Positions 50,907-62,100 of a stretch of 64,000 bases of DNA are shown here, piece after piece; position 1 is the first letter of the stretch, and each line of letters starts with the position of its first letter. This stretch comes from DASTQL01 sp035462375 (GTDB taxonomy: Bacteria; Actinomycetota; Actinomycetes; Jiangellales; Jiangellaceae): contig DATHUJ010000143.1 of NCBI GenBank assembly GCA_035462375.1, forward strand, positions 1-64,000. Direction: 5' to 3'. The notes below the pieces were generated by a model. That model was not told the DNA's origin, made no database searches, and saw only the letters and a program-made list of their open reading frames with translations. The translations under genes and the position numbers were made by a program.

Positions 50907-51119
50907 CACGGTGATCTTGGCGGTGAGGCCCGGGTGACTCGGTGGGGATCACCGTGGGTGGCAGGTCCCGCGGTGCGCGACGGCGCCCGCACGGTGATCT
51001 TGGGGCCGTGGGTCGGGCGACTCGGTGAGCTCGCCGTGGGGGTCACACCAGCCGGGTGGAGATCACCGTGTGGGCTAGGTGCCGGGAACCGGGACGGCAA
51101 CCGCACGCTGATCACCGCG
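50907..51119. repeat. cluster of five GATCACCGYG repeats upstream of Uma2 copy 2
   Basis: Copies lie at 50907-50916 and 50990-50999 (inverted), and at 50947-50956, 51061-51070 and 51110-51119 (direct). Inverted and direct copies form two successive units that also share CTTGG and GACTCGGTG. The units fill the gap between the Uma2 and threonine dehydratase genes. Confidence 0.75.
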
Positions 51120-51136
51120 CGCTGGTCCTGCGCCAA

Positions 51137-52111
<975 letters not shown>

Positions 52112-52171
52112 GACCGACGTTCGGTGCCACCACGGATACCGGACCGGCGCGAGCGGTGCAATGCTCCGTGT

Positions 52172-54217
52172 ATGGGGGAGAGCCGTAGTACGACCCCGGT
52201 GCCGAAGCTCGCCGTGGGGGGCTTCGGCCCCCTGGTCGTCCTGGTCGCGGCCGCCGGAGCAGTGCTCCTGGCAGCCCGGGCGGACGGGGTCTCGTACTGG
52301 GGGACATCGCTCACGCTCGCCCTCGGTCTGCCCGTCGCCGTCGTCGTCACCTCGGCGCTGGCGTGGTGGACCGTCCGTCGTGCCGACCGCGTCCTCGGCG
52401 GCTGGATGCTAGTGACGGCGGCGTCGCTGCTGCTCTACCTGCTGGCCGTCGCGGTCGTCACGCAAGCGGTGGCCGTCGGCGGGCGCACAGGACCGGTGCT
52501 GGACTGGATCGCGGTCGAAGCGCTCGGCGGCTTCGCCGCGCCGCTCGTCCTGCTGCAGGTGAGCCTGCTGGTCGCACGGGATCGCTTCGCCGGCCCGGGC
52601 GACCGGCGGTACGCAACAGTCACTGCTCTCCTGTTCCTGCTCATCGCCAACCTCGTGCTGGGGGCTGCGGCCCTCGACCCCGACCCGCCGCTGGACGGCC
52701 TCCACGCACCGCTGGGGGACAACACCTGGCTGCGGGCCGTCGCGGACGGCTGGGTCGCCGGCGCGCTGTACCTCGCATGGCTGCTGTCGGTGCTCGTCGG
52801 GCCCGTCGCGCTGTGGCGGGCCGTCGGCCGCTCCTCCGGAATGGCTCGGCGACGGCTGTCGGTGGCCGCCGTGGTCTCCCTGCTCCCGGTGAGCGTCATC
52901 GCATGCTGCGTGGTCCTGCTGCCCGTCCTCGCAGTGGCGGACCTGCCGGACCGGCTTGCGGTCGAGGTCATCTTCGCCTTCTTCTGCGTCGCGGTCCCGG
53001 CCACCGTCGCCGGGCTCGTCGTCGCCGCCAGCGGGCAGGAGGAGGGGCTGCGCCTGTCCGCCCGGGGTCTCGAGGTCGCCATCGGAACGGCCGTGGGCGT
53101 CCTGGCGGCGCTGATCGCTGTGGCGGCCAGCACGGTCGTGGCGGTCACGCTGTCCGACTCCGTACCCCTCGTCGTCGTCGCCACGGTTGGCATCGTCTCG
53201 ATCCTCGTCCCGGTGCGCCGTGCCGTCGTGCGCCGGCTGGTCCGGCGCGCGGACCCGCGCCTTGCCACCGCGGCGACGCTCGTGCGCGAGGCGGAGGAGG
53301 CCGGTGCCGACCGTCCGGGGATGTCGGCGCGCGACGTCCTGCGCGCCGCCCTCGGCGACCCCGAGGTCGATGTGGCCGTGCGGCTACCGGACGGACGTTC
53401 CTGGGCATCCGTCGACGGCACGCCGGCGGCACCGCCCGACCAGGCGGAAGAGGACCACATGACCCGGGTGGGCGACGCGGAGGGGCGCCCTCGCGCCTAC
53501 GTGCGACACGGGACGACCTCGGCGGACGCGGCCGGTGTCGTCGGCGTCGTAGGTCCCCTCCTGGAACGTGCCGTCCTCGAGGCGGCCGTGCGCGACCAGT
53601 CGGAGCGCCTGGCCGCCGAGCGGTCCCGGGCCGACCGGGCGGCGGAGGACGAGCGGCGGCGGCTGGAGCGCGACCTCCACGACGGCGTGCAGGGGCGCCT
53701 GCTCGCCGTAGCACTGGACCTCCAGTCCGCGGACGCGGCGACCCAGGACGGAGAGGCCCACCTGGTCCTGACCGACGCGGTCGCCTCGCTGCGGACGGCC
53801 ATCGAGGAGATGCGGCGCCTCGCGACCGGCTCTGCCCCCGAGACCTTGTCCAAGCACGGCCTGCGTGCAGCGCTCGACGACCTGGTACGCCGGATGCCCG
53901 TGCCGGTGTCCGTACGGGCACCGGTTGAGCGGCTAGACCCGGCGACCGAGACGGTCGCCTACCTGGTCGTCAGCGAGGCCCTCACCAACGTCGTCAAGCA
54001 TGCAGGCCCCTGCTCGGTGGACGTCGAGGTGGCCCTCCGGGACGGCACGCTAGGGATCGTCGTGGGCGACGACGGGTCGGGCGGGGTCGACTTGCGAGCT
54101 GGGACCGGGCTGCGCGGGCTCACGGAACGGGTCACCGCCGCCGGCGGGACGCTCGTCGTGAGCGAGCGTCCACCGCGCGGGACCCTGCTGGAGGTGGCAC
54201 TTCCGTGCGGGCGGTGA
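52172..54217 (+). CDS. membrane sensor histidine kinase (NarL/LuxR type)
   Basis: The 681-residue protein has about ten hydrophobic helices over residues 10-350, a variable middle region, and a HisKA_3 dimerisation domain. The phosphorylated His503 is in ERDLHDGVQGRLLAVALDLQ. The HATPase_c domain shows VSEALTNVVKHAG near residue 600, then DDGSGG. The start is ATG 52172. The response regulator gene overlaps its end by 13 bases, which makes them a pair. The large membrane part suggests detection of a membrane or envelope signal, which remains unknown. Confidence 0.9.
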   Translation: MGESRSTTPVPKLAVGGFGPLVVLVAAAGAVLLAARADGVSYWGTSLTLALGLPVAVVVTSALAWWTVRRADRVLGGWMLVTAASLLLYLLAVAVVTQAVAVGGRTGPVLDWIAVEALGGFAAPLVLLQVSLLVARDRFAGPGDRRYATVTALLFLLIANLVLGAAALDPDPPLDGLHAPLGDNTWLRAVADGWVAGALYLAWLLSVLVGPVALWRAVGRSSGMARRRLSVAAVVSLLPVSVIACCVVLLPVLAVADLPDRLAVEVIFAFFCVAVPATVAGLVVAASGQEEGLRLSARGLEVAIGTAVGVLAALIAVAASTVVAVTLSDSVPLVVVATVGIVSILVPVRRAVVRRLVRRADPRLATAATLVREAEEAGADRPGMSARDVLRAALGDPEVDVAVRLPDGRSWASVDGTPAAPPDQAEEDHMTRVGDAEGRPRAYVRHGTTSADAAGVVGVVGPLLERAVLEAAVRDQSERLAAERSRADRAAEDERRRLERDLHDGVQGRLLAVALDLQSADAATQDGEAHLVLTDAVASLRTAIEEMRRLATGSAPETLSKHGLRAALDDLVRRMPVPVSVRAPVERLDPATETVAYLVVSEALTNVVKHAGPCSVDVEVALRDGTLGIVVGDDGSGGVDLRAGTGLRGLTERVTAAGGTLVVSERPPRGTLLEVALPCGR

Positions 54218-54873
54218 TCGCCGAGGACATGGTCCTGCTGCGCGAGGGGATCGCCCGCGTGCTCGGCCGCGTGGGGGTCGACGTGGTCGCCGAGGTCGGC
54301 GACGCGCGAGCCCTCGTGGGCGCCGTCGTCGCCACCCGGCCGGACGTCGCGATCGTCGACGTCCGGATGCCACCGACGTTCGTCGACGAGGGCGCCCAGG
54401 CGGTGCTGCTGCTGCGGCACCGCTTCCCGGACCTCGCGGTCCTCGTGCTCTCGCACGTCGTGGAGCCGCGGCTGGCCGCCCGGTTGGTTGCCGACCGCCC
54501 GGCTGCGTTCGGTTACCTGCTCAAGGACCGCGTCCTCGACCTGGACGACTTCCTGGGTGCGCTGCGGCGCGTGGTGGACGGCGGGACGGCCATCGATCCG
54601 GTGGTGGTCGCGCGCCTGATGAGCAGCAGCGACGGGCGGCTCTCCGTGCTCTCGCCGCGCGAGCTCGAGGTGCTCGAGCGGCTCGCCGCGGGCCTGAGCA
54701 ACGCGGCGATCGCCGAGGACCTGGTGGTCTCCGAGCGTACGGTCGACGCCCACGTCAGCTCGATCTTCACCAAGCTCGGGCTGCCGCCCACCCGTGACAC
54801 GAACCGCCGCGTGCAGGCCGCGCTCGCCTGGCTCCAGGCGTCGGACGCGGCGGTCCCGCCCACCACCGGATAG
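54205..54873 (+). CDS. LuxR-family response regulator
   Basis: The 222-residue protein has a receiver domain with the phosphorylated Asp52 (VAIVDVRMPP) and the acidic pair near the start (AEDMVLL). A C-terminal LuxR helix-turn-helix follows (LSPRELEVLERLAAGLSNAA, then ERTVDAHVSSIFTKLG). It overlaps the histidine kinase gene by 13 bases and is its cognate partner. The membrane protein gene 90 bases downstream could be a target. Confidence 0.93.
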   Translation: MRAVIAEDMVLLREGIARVLGRVGVDVVAEVGDARALVGAVVATRPDVAIVDVRMPPTFVDEGAQAVLLLRHRFPDLAVLVLSHVVEPRLAARLVADRPAAFGYLLKDRVLDLDDFLGALRRVVDGGTAIDPVVVARLMSSSDGRLSVLSPRELEVLERLAAGLSNAAIAEDLVVSERTVDAHVSSIFTKLGLPPTRDTNRRVQAALAWLQASDAAVPPTTG

Positions 54874-54963
54874 GGGCTGGCACCGATGCTCCGGGGGTGC
54901 CTGCGCACCTAGCGTCCGAGGCGGTCGCCGAGCGGCGGCGACGAGGTCCGGGAGGTGCGCGAG

Positions 54964-55692
54964 ATGCGTCGAGGGTTGGTGCTCATGTGGGTGGGCTTCG
55001 TCCTGCCGTTCGCGCTGACGGTGGTGAACGGCGGTCCGGACGGGTGGCTGCCGCACGTCTTCTTCCACCCGGCGTATGTGGCCTTTCTCGCAGTCGGCGT
55101 GTACGGCGTCCACGTACTGCGCGGCTCGACCGAGGCGCGGGTGCTGAGGCGGCTGGGGACCGTAGCCGCAGCCGTGGCAGCAGTGGCCGCCGTCGGTCAC
55201 CTCGGAGAGTTCGTGGCCGTCCTGCTCGGCGGCGGACTGCACGCGGGCGAGGAGGTCTTCGCGGCGCCGCTGCACCTGACGGCTGCCAACGTCACCGTTC
55301 CCATGGTCATGCTCGCGATCGTGCTCACCGTCGCGACCTCGGTCACCGCCTGGGTAATCACCCGGGACGCCCCGGTCGGTCCGGCGTACCATCGTGGGGT
55401 CCGGACGCTGCACCGCTGGTCGTCACTGGGCTTCGTGGTCGCTGTCCCGCTGCTCTTCGTCGCCCAGGACTCGCCGGTCACGGCCGCCCTGGCCGCGGTG
55501 ACCATCGTCGTCCTCCTGCTCACCGGTGTGCAGATGTCGGGTCGCCACTACCTGGTCCGGTGGCGCCGGCGACGCAACCGTCGCGACGCGTCGGGCGGTC
55601 AGCGAGTGAGCTCGGCCGGGCAGACCCGGACGGGGAACGGCCGGTCCAGCTCCAGCACCTCGCTGCCGGACGCACGCCCAGCCTCGACGTAG
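54964..55692 (+). CDS. multi-spanning membrane protein
   Basis: The product of about 240 residues has six hydrophobic segments (for example LVLMWVGFVLPFALTVV and VTVPMVMLAIVLTVATSVTA). Conserved-looking histidines occur in FHPAYVAF, VGHLGEFV and LHRWSSLG and could bind haem or metal. The C-terminal 45 residues are polar and overlap the opposite Uma2 gene by 94 bases, so the true end may be shorter or the overlap real. The ATG at 54964 has GGAGG upstream. Family not recognised. Confidence 0.75.
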   Translation: MRRGLVLMWVGFVLPFALTVVNGGPDGWLPHVFFHPAYVAFLAVGVYGVHVLRGSTEARVLRRLGTVAAAVAAVAAVGHLGEFVAVLLGGGLHAGEEVFAAPLHLTAANVTVPMVMLAIVLTVATSVTAWVITRDAPVGPAYHRGVRTLHRWSSLGFVVAVPLLFVAQDSPVTAALAAVTIVVLLLTGVQMSGRHYLVRWRRRRNRRDASGGQRVSSAGQTRTGNGRSSSSTSLPDARPAST

Positions 55693-56147
55693 TCGTCGCC
55701 GCCCAGCTCCCACGCCACGACGCTCGGCTCCTCCGGGTCGACCAGCCAGTACGCGGCGCAGCCCGCGCTGCCGTACCGGTCGTGCTTGACCAGAAGGTCG
55801 ATGCGTCGCGTGCTCGAGGACAGCACCTCGACCGCGAGCAGGGGGGCGGTGGGCAGGTCACGGTCGGTGAAGGACTCCCTCGGCGCGACGAGCAGGTCGG
55901 GCTGCAGGACGGTGTCGTCGGCGAGGACGACGTCCAGCGGGGCGAACAGGACCTTCAGCTCCGCAGGTGCCGCCTCCCGCAGGACGGTGTAGAGCTCGGC
56001 AGCGACCGACTGGTGGCGCGTGCTCGGCGCCGGGGTCACGATCAGCGCCCCGTCCAGCAGCTCGTAGCGGTGCCCGTCGTCGGGCAGCGCGTCGAGGTCG
56101 TCACGCGTCAGGGCCCGGCCGTACGGCAGCGCGGTCACAGCCGTCAT
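55599..56147 (-). CDS. Uma2-family endonuclease-like protein (copy 3)
   Basis: The 182-residue protein is a full-length Uma2 paralogue: LPDDGHRYELLDGALIVTP, LQPDLLVAPRESF, AVEVLSSSTRRIDLLVKHDR and YWLVDPEEPS are all present. It has the same length as copy 1 and the same leader (GAGGAGGCACC before ATG). A 10-bp inverted repeat lies upstream. The 3' end overlaps the membrane protein gene on the other strand. Confidence 0.88.
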   Translation of the reverse strand: MTAVTALPYGRALTRDDLDALPDDGHRYELLDGALIVTPAPSTRHQSVAAELYTVLREAAPAELKVLFAPLDVVLADDTVLQPDLLVAPRESFTDRDLPTAPLLAVEVLSSSTRRIDLLVKHDRYGSAGCAAYWLVDPEEPSVVAWELGGDDYVEAGRASGSEVLELDRPFPVRVCPAELTR

Positions 56148-56182
56148 GGTGCCTCCTCGCCGTCATGGGCTCCAACCCTGGC

Positions 56183-56213
56183 GGACGGCGCCGATCCGCG
56201 ACTGGCGCCGTCC
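56183..56213. repeat. inverted repeat GGACGGCGCC / GGCGCCGTCC
   Basis: Two perfect 10-base arms (56183-56192 and 56204-56213) flank an 11-base spacer, 35 bases upstream of Uma2 copy 3 and 70 bases before the tryptophanase start. It may be an operator for either divergent gene. Confidence 0.5.
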
Positions 56214-56282
56214 ACAGGACCCAGACCGACGCCGGGCCCTTCGACCCTCGGCCCCGCGGCCGAGGGGCTGGATCATGTCCGG

Positions 56283-57665
56283 GTGACCGAGCCCACCTTC
56301 CGTACCGTCATCGAGCCCTTCCGGATCCACTCCGTGGAGCCCCTGCGGATGACGTCCCGGCAGCATCGCGAACAGGCGGTGCGCGAAGCGGGCTACAACC
56401 TCTTCCGGCTGCACGCCGACGACGTGCTCATCGACCTGCTCACCGACTCGGGTACGGGGGCGATGAGCCGCGACCAGTGGGCGGCAATCCAGCACGGCGA
56501 CGAGTCGTACGCCGGCTCACCGTCCTACTACATCTTCCGTGACGCGGTGCGCGAGCTCTTCCCGTTCGAGCACGTGATCCCGACCCATCAGGGGCGGGCG
56601 GCCGAGAAGATCCTCTTCACGGTGCTCGGCGGTCCGGGCAAGGTCGTCCCGAACAACACCCACTTCGACACGACGCGCGCCAACGTCGAGTACACCGGCG
56701 CGGAGGCCGTGGACCTGGTGATCGCCGAGGGCCGCGAGCCGCGCAACGACCACCCCTTCAAGGGGAACATCGACGTCACCGCGCTGGACGCCCTGCTTCG
56801 CGCCCGAGGCGCCGACGTTCCCGTGGTCTTCATGACCGTGACCAACAACAGCGGCGGTGGCCAGCCGGTCTCGCTGGCCAACCTCCGGGCCGTGCGGGAG
56901 GTGTGCGACGCCCACGGCAAGCCACTCTTCCTCGACGCCTGCCGTTTCGCCGAGAACGCCTGGTTCATCCGGGAGCGCGAGCCGGGCGAGTCGGGCAGGG
57001 AGGTCCCCGACATCGTCCGCGACATGGCGGCGCTCGCCGACGGGATGACCATGAGCGCCAAGAAGGACCCGATGGGCAACATCGGCGGCTGGCTCGCGAT
57101 GGACGACGACGAGCTGGCGCAGCAGTGCCGCAACCTGCTGATCCTCACCGAGGGGTTCCCGACGTACGGCGGGCTGGCCGGCCGCGACCTGGAGGCGCTG
57201 GCGCAGGGGCTGCGGGAGGTCGTCCAGCACGACTACCTGCGGTACCGGATCCGATCCACCGCGTACGTGGGGGAGGCACTGCAGCGGGCCGGCGTCCCGG
57301 TGCTCACCCCGGTCGGCGGGCACGCGGTCTACCTCGACGCGCGGGCGCTGCTGCCGCACGTCCCGCCGCTGCAGTACCCGGGCCAGGCGCTGGCCGTGGC
57401 GCTGTACGAGACCGGGGGAGTGCGGTCCTGCGAGATCGGCACGGTGATGTTCGGTCGGCGGCCGGACGGGTCGGAGGAACCGGCCGGGCTCGACCTGGTC
57501 CGGCTGGCGATCCCACGGCGCACGTACACCCAGAGCCACATGGACTACGTCATCGAGGTCTGCGAGCACGTGGCACGGCGTGCCGACGAGCTGCTGGGCT
57601 ACCGGATCGTGGACGAGCCGCCGGCGCTGCGGCACTTCACGGCAGGGTTCGAGCCGCTGGGCTGA
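56283..57665 (+). CDS. tryptophanase / beta-eliminating lyase
   Basis: The 460-residue protein is a PLP enzyme of the tryptophanase/tyrosine phenol-lyase family at full length. It opens with PFRIHSVEPLRMTSRQHRE, has the substrate loop PTHQGRAAEKILF and NNSGGGQPVSLANLR, and carries the PLP lysine in TMSAKKDPMGNIGG near residue 260. The SAKKD form is closer to tryptophanase than to tyrosine phenol-lyase (SGKKD). It would release indole, pyruvate and ammonia from tryptophan. The GTG at 56283 starts the conserved region. No tryptophan permease or leader peptide was found next to it. Confidence 0.88.
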   Translation: MTEPTFRTVIEPFRIHSVEPLRMTSRQHREQAVREAGYNLFRLHADDVLIDLLTDSGTGAMSRDQWAAIQHGDESYAGSPSYYIFRDAVRELFPFEHVIPTHQGRAAEKILFTVLGGPGKVVPNNTHFDTTRANVEYTGAEAVDLVIAEGREPRNDHPFKGNIDVTALDALLRARGADVPVVFMTVTNNSGGGQPVSLANLRAVREVCDAHGKPLFLDACRFAENAWFIREREPGESGREVPDIVRDMAALADGMTMSAKKDPMGNIGGWLAMDDDELAQQCRNLLILTEGFPTYGGLAGRDLEALAQGLREVVQHDYLRYRIRSTAYVGEALQRAGVPVLTPVGGHAVYLDARALLPHVPPLQYPGQALAVALYETGGVRSCEIGTVMFGRRPDGSEEPAGLDLVRLAIPRRTYTQSHMDYVIEVCEHVARRADELLGYRIVDEPPALRHFTAGFEPLG

Positions 57666-57679
57666 GCGGAGCGGATGGG

Positions 57680-58345
57680 TCAGTGAGTGACCGCTCGGCC
57701 GTCGACCAGGTGCAGCTCCTCGTCGCAGGCGGCGGCGACATCGGGGTCGTGGGTGGCCACGACGACGACGGCACCCCGCTCGGCCTCGGCCCGGAGCTGG
57801 GCGACCACGAGATCCCTCGTGACGACGTCGAGCTCGGCCGTCGGCTCGTCGGCCAGGAGCAGGTCGGGTTCTGTGACCAGGGCCCGGGCGACGGCCACCC
57901 GCTGCCGCTGGCCGCCCGAGAGCTCCTCCACCAGGCGTTCGGCCGTCTGGTCCAGCCCCAGCCGGTCCAGGACCTCGCGGGTGGCCCGCAGGACCTCGGA
58001 CCGGGTGACGCCGCGGGTCTGCAACGCCACCTCGACGTTCTCCGCTGCGGTGAGCACCGAGAGCAGGCCGTAGCCCTGCAGCACCAGCCCGGTACGGCGG
58101 GCGTGCGCCCTGTCCCCGACGCGGACCGGGGCCCCGGCGAAGCCGATGCTGCCGCTCTCCGGGCGCACGAGGCCCGCCACCGCGGAGAGCACCGTCGTCT
58201 TGCCCGACCCGGAGGGTCCGGTCACGGCGAGGACCCGGCCGGGGGCGAGCCCGAAGGACACGCCGTCGACGGCTGGGTGACGCCCCAGGCGCACCGAGAG
58301 CCCGGACACCACCAGCCCTCTCGTGGCCAGGTCCGCGGTGGTCAC
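57680..58345 (-). CDS. ABC transporter ATP-binding protein (second ATPase of exporter)
   Basis: The 221-residue ATPase has Walker A GPSGSGKTTVLSAVAG, signature LSGGQRQRVAVARAL, Walker B LLLADEPTAELD and H-loop VVATHDPD, all intact. Its GTG overlaps the stop of the upstream ATPase gene by 4 bases, so it is the third gene of a coupled permease-ATPase-ATPase operon. It belongs to the MacB/LolD class. The tryptophanase gene converges from the other side with a 14-base gap. Confidence 0.92.
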   Translation of the reverse strand: MTTADLATRGLVVSGLSVRLGRHPAVDGVSFGLAPGRVLAVTGPSGSGKTTVLSAVAGLVRPESGSIGFAGAPVRVGDRAHARRTGLVLQGYGLLSVLTAAENVEVALQTRGVTRSEVLRATREVLDRLGLDQTAERLVEELSGGQRQRVAVARALVTEPDLLLADEPTAELDVVTRDLVVAQLRAEAERGAVVVVATHDPDVAAACDEELHLVDGRAVTH

Positions 58346-59184
58346 GGGTCGTCCTCCCGGGTCAGGCGCAGGCCGTCGCCGTCCTCCTCCACCCGGACCA
58401 GCGTCCCGGGCGGCCAATCGGTGAGCAGCGGGTCGGGGATCAGGACCGAGCCGTCGCGGCCCACCACGGCGTACTCGACCCCGTGCCGGCCCTCGGCGCC
58501 CACCCGTCCGTCCCGCATCGAGACCGTACGGCCGAGGGCCTGGCCGACGTCGGCGTCGTGCGTCACGACCACGACGGTGGTCCCCAGCTCGTCGCCCGCC
58601 CGCGTGAGGAGGTCCAGCACGTGCCGGCGGTGCGCGGCGTCGAGCTGGGACGTGGGTTCGTCGGCGAGCAGGAGCCCCGGCCCGTTGGCCAGTCCCACCG
58701 CCACCGCGACCCGCTGCTGCTCACCTCCGGACAGGAGGCCGACCCGACGGCGAGCGACGGACCCGAGTCCCAGGGCCTCGAGCAGCTCGGCGGGACGGAG
58801 CAGCCGCCGACGCGCCCTGCGCCCCAGCGAACGCTGGGCGAACGCGACGTTCTGCTCCGCCGTGGCGTACGGGAAGAGGTTGCGCGCCGCTCCCTGGAGC
58901 ACCGTCCCGACCCGGCCGGCCCGGAAGCGGGTGAGCTCCGCCGGGGTCATGGCCCGCAGGTCGTGACCGCCCACGTGCAGCCGTCCGGCCGAGGCCCGCT
59001 GCAGCCCGGCGAGCAGCTCCAGCAGGGTCGACTTGCCCGAACCCGACGGACCCAGCAGGGCCATCCGCTCCCCGGCCGCGACGTCGAGGTCGACCCCGCG
59101 CAGGGCCACCACGTCGGAACCGTCACTGCCCCGGTAGAGGTGGACCAGGCCGCTGCAGTGCACGGACAGTGCTTCCCGGGTCAT
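58342..59184 (-). CDS. ABC transporter ATP-binding protein (first ATPase of exporter)
   Basis: The 280-residue ATPase has Walker A GPSGSGKSTLLELLAG, signature LSGGEQQRVAVAVGLA, Walker B LLLADEPTSQLD and H-loop VVVTHDAD. It has an additional C-terminal segment of about 50 residues (VEYAVVGRDGSVLIPDPLL) not present in typical family members. The ATG overlaps the permease stop by 4 bases (ATGA) and its own stop overlaps the next ATPase. Two different ATPases for one permease suggest an asymmetric motor, by inference. Confidence 0.92.
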   Translation of the reverse strand: MTREALSVHCSGLVHLYRGSDGSDVVALRGVDLDVAAGERMALLGPSGSGKSTLLELLAGLQRASAGRLHVGGHDLRAMTPAELTRFRAGRVGTVLQGAARNLFPYATAEQNVAFAQRSLGRRARRRLLRPAELLEALGLGSVARRRVGLLSGGEQQRVAVAVGLANGPGLLLADEPTSQLDAAHRRHVLDLLTRAGDELGTTVVVVTHDADVGQALGRTVSMRDGRVGAEGRHGVEYAVVGRDGSVLIPDPLLTDWPPGTLVRVEEDGDGLRLTREDDP

Positions 59185-62100
59185 GCCTGGGCCTCCCTCA
59201 GCAGCTCCGGTTGGGCCGCCCGGGCCAACCACCACCCCCCGACGTAGCCCACGAGGCCCAGCAGCCCGCCGACGGCGAACACCAGCAGGCCCAGGGTCGG
59301 CCACGAGGGCTCCAGCAGCAGCGGCGGGCCGCCCTCCCGCAGCGACGAGAACGGCAGCAGCGGCAGGGCGAGCCGGGCGGTCACCACCCCTGCGACCAGG
59401 CCGACCACGACGCCGCTCCAGAGGAGCAGCACCTGCTCGGTCACCGCGGCCGCCTTCAAGGTCCGTCCGCCGACACCGACCGTGCGCAGGGCCGCCAGCT
59501 CGTACGAACGGCGGCGCGCCTCGGAGGCGAGCGCAGCCGTCACCGCGGCCACTGTGAGCAGCGTCGCGGCGAGCGCCACGCCCAGCAGGGTGAGCATCCC
59601 GATCGCGGGGCCGGTGCGCCGCAGCTCCGTGGCCCGGTCTGCGGCGGACTCCTGTCCCCGGACCACGACCCCGCGGTGCTGCAGCTCCGCCACCAGCCCG
59701 GGAGCCGGTGCCGCCAGCCACACCTGGCGGATCGTCGAGCGCGCGGGCTGCCCCGCCAGCCGGTCCGCGGTCTCGAGGTCGACCAGCACGCCCTCCCGGC
59801 CCAGCCTCGGGACCACCACGGCGCGCCGCTCCTCCTGGAGGACCAGGTCGTCGCCGTCCAGGCCGGGGATGCGGAAGGTTCCCGGCTGCCCGAAGGAGGG
59901 GGTGAGCCGCGACTCCGCGGTGAGGACCGCCGGCGCGGCAGCGGGGACGTCCGCGCGGACGATCGATGGCACCTGGGACGGCAGCAGGCGGAAGACGAGC
60001 GCGAGGTCGTCCTCCTCGACGACCGGTTCGACGGAGTCCCGCGAGCCCAGCTCGCCGACCCGCCCCGGACGCCAGGCCTCGGGATCGTCGAAGCCGGTCT
60101 CGAGTCTCCTTCCGTCGACCCGTGATTCGCCGAGCACCACGGTCCCGGCCATGCTCCCGACCTCCCTCGGGGCGCGGAGCAGGGTCAGCCCGGTCACCCG
60201 GCACCCCTCCTCGCACGGGACCTCGGCGCGCACGGTGCCGGGGTTCGCGGGGACCTCGCCCAGGAGCAGGTTCCCGCGGCGGCCGTCGGCGAAGCGCACC
60301 TGCGCCTGGAGCAGCAGCCGCCGCGGGCCTTCGACCACGCGCGACGCCGCGTCGACCTCCCAGACCGACCCCGCGACGTCGAGCGGGGGGACGCCCTCGT
60401 GGGTCAAGCCCTCGGCCAACCCGACCAGCTCCGGGTCACGCTGACCGTCCGGGCGGCGCGTCACCGCCGCCAGGCGGTCGGCGTCGACCGCCAGGAGCGG
60501 CGGTGGCGGGTCGCGGAGCGACTCGTCCGGGTAGCGTAGCTCCGCGGCCATGGCGCGGCGGCCGGTCGGGTCGGCCGCGCTGACGGCCTCCAGCAGTGCC
60601 GTCGTACCGGCTGCCTCCACCGTCAGCACGACCGGCGCGCCGACCTCCAGCCGTGCCGTCCGCTCCAGGTGCGACTGCCCCACGGTCCACGTCGCCACGG
60701 CGAAGACCGTGACGGCGAAGGAGACGGTGACGAGCGCCGCCGTACGGGCGGCGGCAGGTCGCCGGGCGACCTGCCGGGCGGTGAGGAAGGCCACCACCCC
60801 GCGCCTCCCCCGCGTCGCCCGGGTCCAGAGCCGGGCCAGGGAACGCAGAACCCGCACCGACACCAGCGCGACCGCGACGGCGGCCAGTCCGGGGGCGAGC
60901 AGGGAGATCCCGGACGTCTGCGCGTCCGACCCCAGGGAGCGCAGCTGCCACAGCCCGACGGCGGCGAGCGCGAGGACCAGCACCTCGACGACCACGACAG
61001 CGCGACCCGGTCCGGCCGGGGCGGAGCGACGCAGCTGCTCGTGCACCGGCTGGACCAGCGTCCGGCGTGCGGCGATCAGGGCGGCGAGCACCGCTCCGGC
61101 CAGCGCGGCGGCCGCCGCGACCGCCACCGTACGGTCGGGGAACAGCGGCGTCCCGGGGCGGAGCACCGCGTGGGCGGCCCGGTCGGTGACGAGCCAGGCC
61201 AGGAGCACGCCGGTCGGGACCGCGAGCAGGGCCAGCAGCAGGGGCTCGGTCAGGGTGAGTCCGACGACGGACCTGACCCGCCGCCCGCGCAGCTTGGCCA
61301 GCGCGACCTCGTCGGACCTCGCGGCCGTCGTGGTGGCGACGACGAGGTAGAGGACGTACCACGACAGGAGCAGCAGCTGGGCGGTCACGACGAGGACGAC
61401 GCCGCGCAGCGCCTGCCGCTCCGGCTCCAGGGCGTCGACGGCCGCGGCGGCGGGCACGTCGGGGACGGAAGCGCCCGGCGTCCGCTCCGCGGTGGCGCGG
61501 CGCTCCGCCAGGGCCGCTCGGAGGATCGACAGGTCCGCCGCGCGGCGGTCGGACACGTCGATCGTCCGCCGGACCGTCGTCTGGACCGTCGTCACACGCA
61601 GGGCGTCGAGCAGCTCGTAGGGGACGAGCACGGCGGGCAGCTGAGGCGGCACCTCACGGTTGCCCTCACGGAGCTCCGCCCGGTAGCGGAACACCCGGGG
61701 GTCGAGCCAGCGCGTGTCGTCGGCCAGCGGGACACGGTAGGCGCCGACGACCTCCACGACGGAGGGGAAGGGCACCGTGGTGCCGGCCCGCTCCGGCTCG
61801 TCCAGCAGCGTGGTGACCTGGAGCCGGTCGCCGACGTCCATGCCGAGGTCCTGGAGGAGCTGGTAGGGCACCGTGGCCTCCGGCGTCGCCTCCCCGTCCC
61901 AGGGGTGCGCGCACCGGCCGCGAGTCAGGTCGAGCAGCTCGCACTGGTCGTGCTGCCAGGCCAGCGTGGTCCGACCGGCGAGCAGACCCCCGGCCGGCCG
62001 TCCGTCGTCCTCCATCCTCCGCAGCCCGGCCAGCTGGGTCGTCACCAGGACCTCCGGGTCCCCGTACCAGCCGTGCACAGGCTCCGGCAGCCGGACCGCG

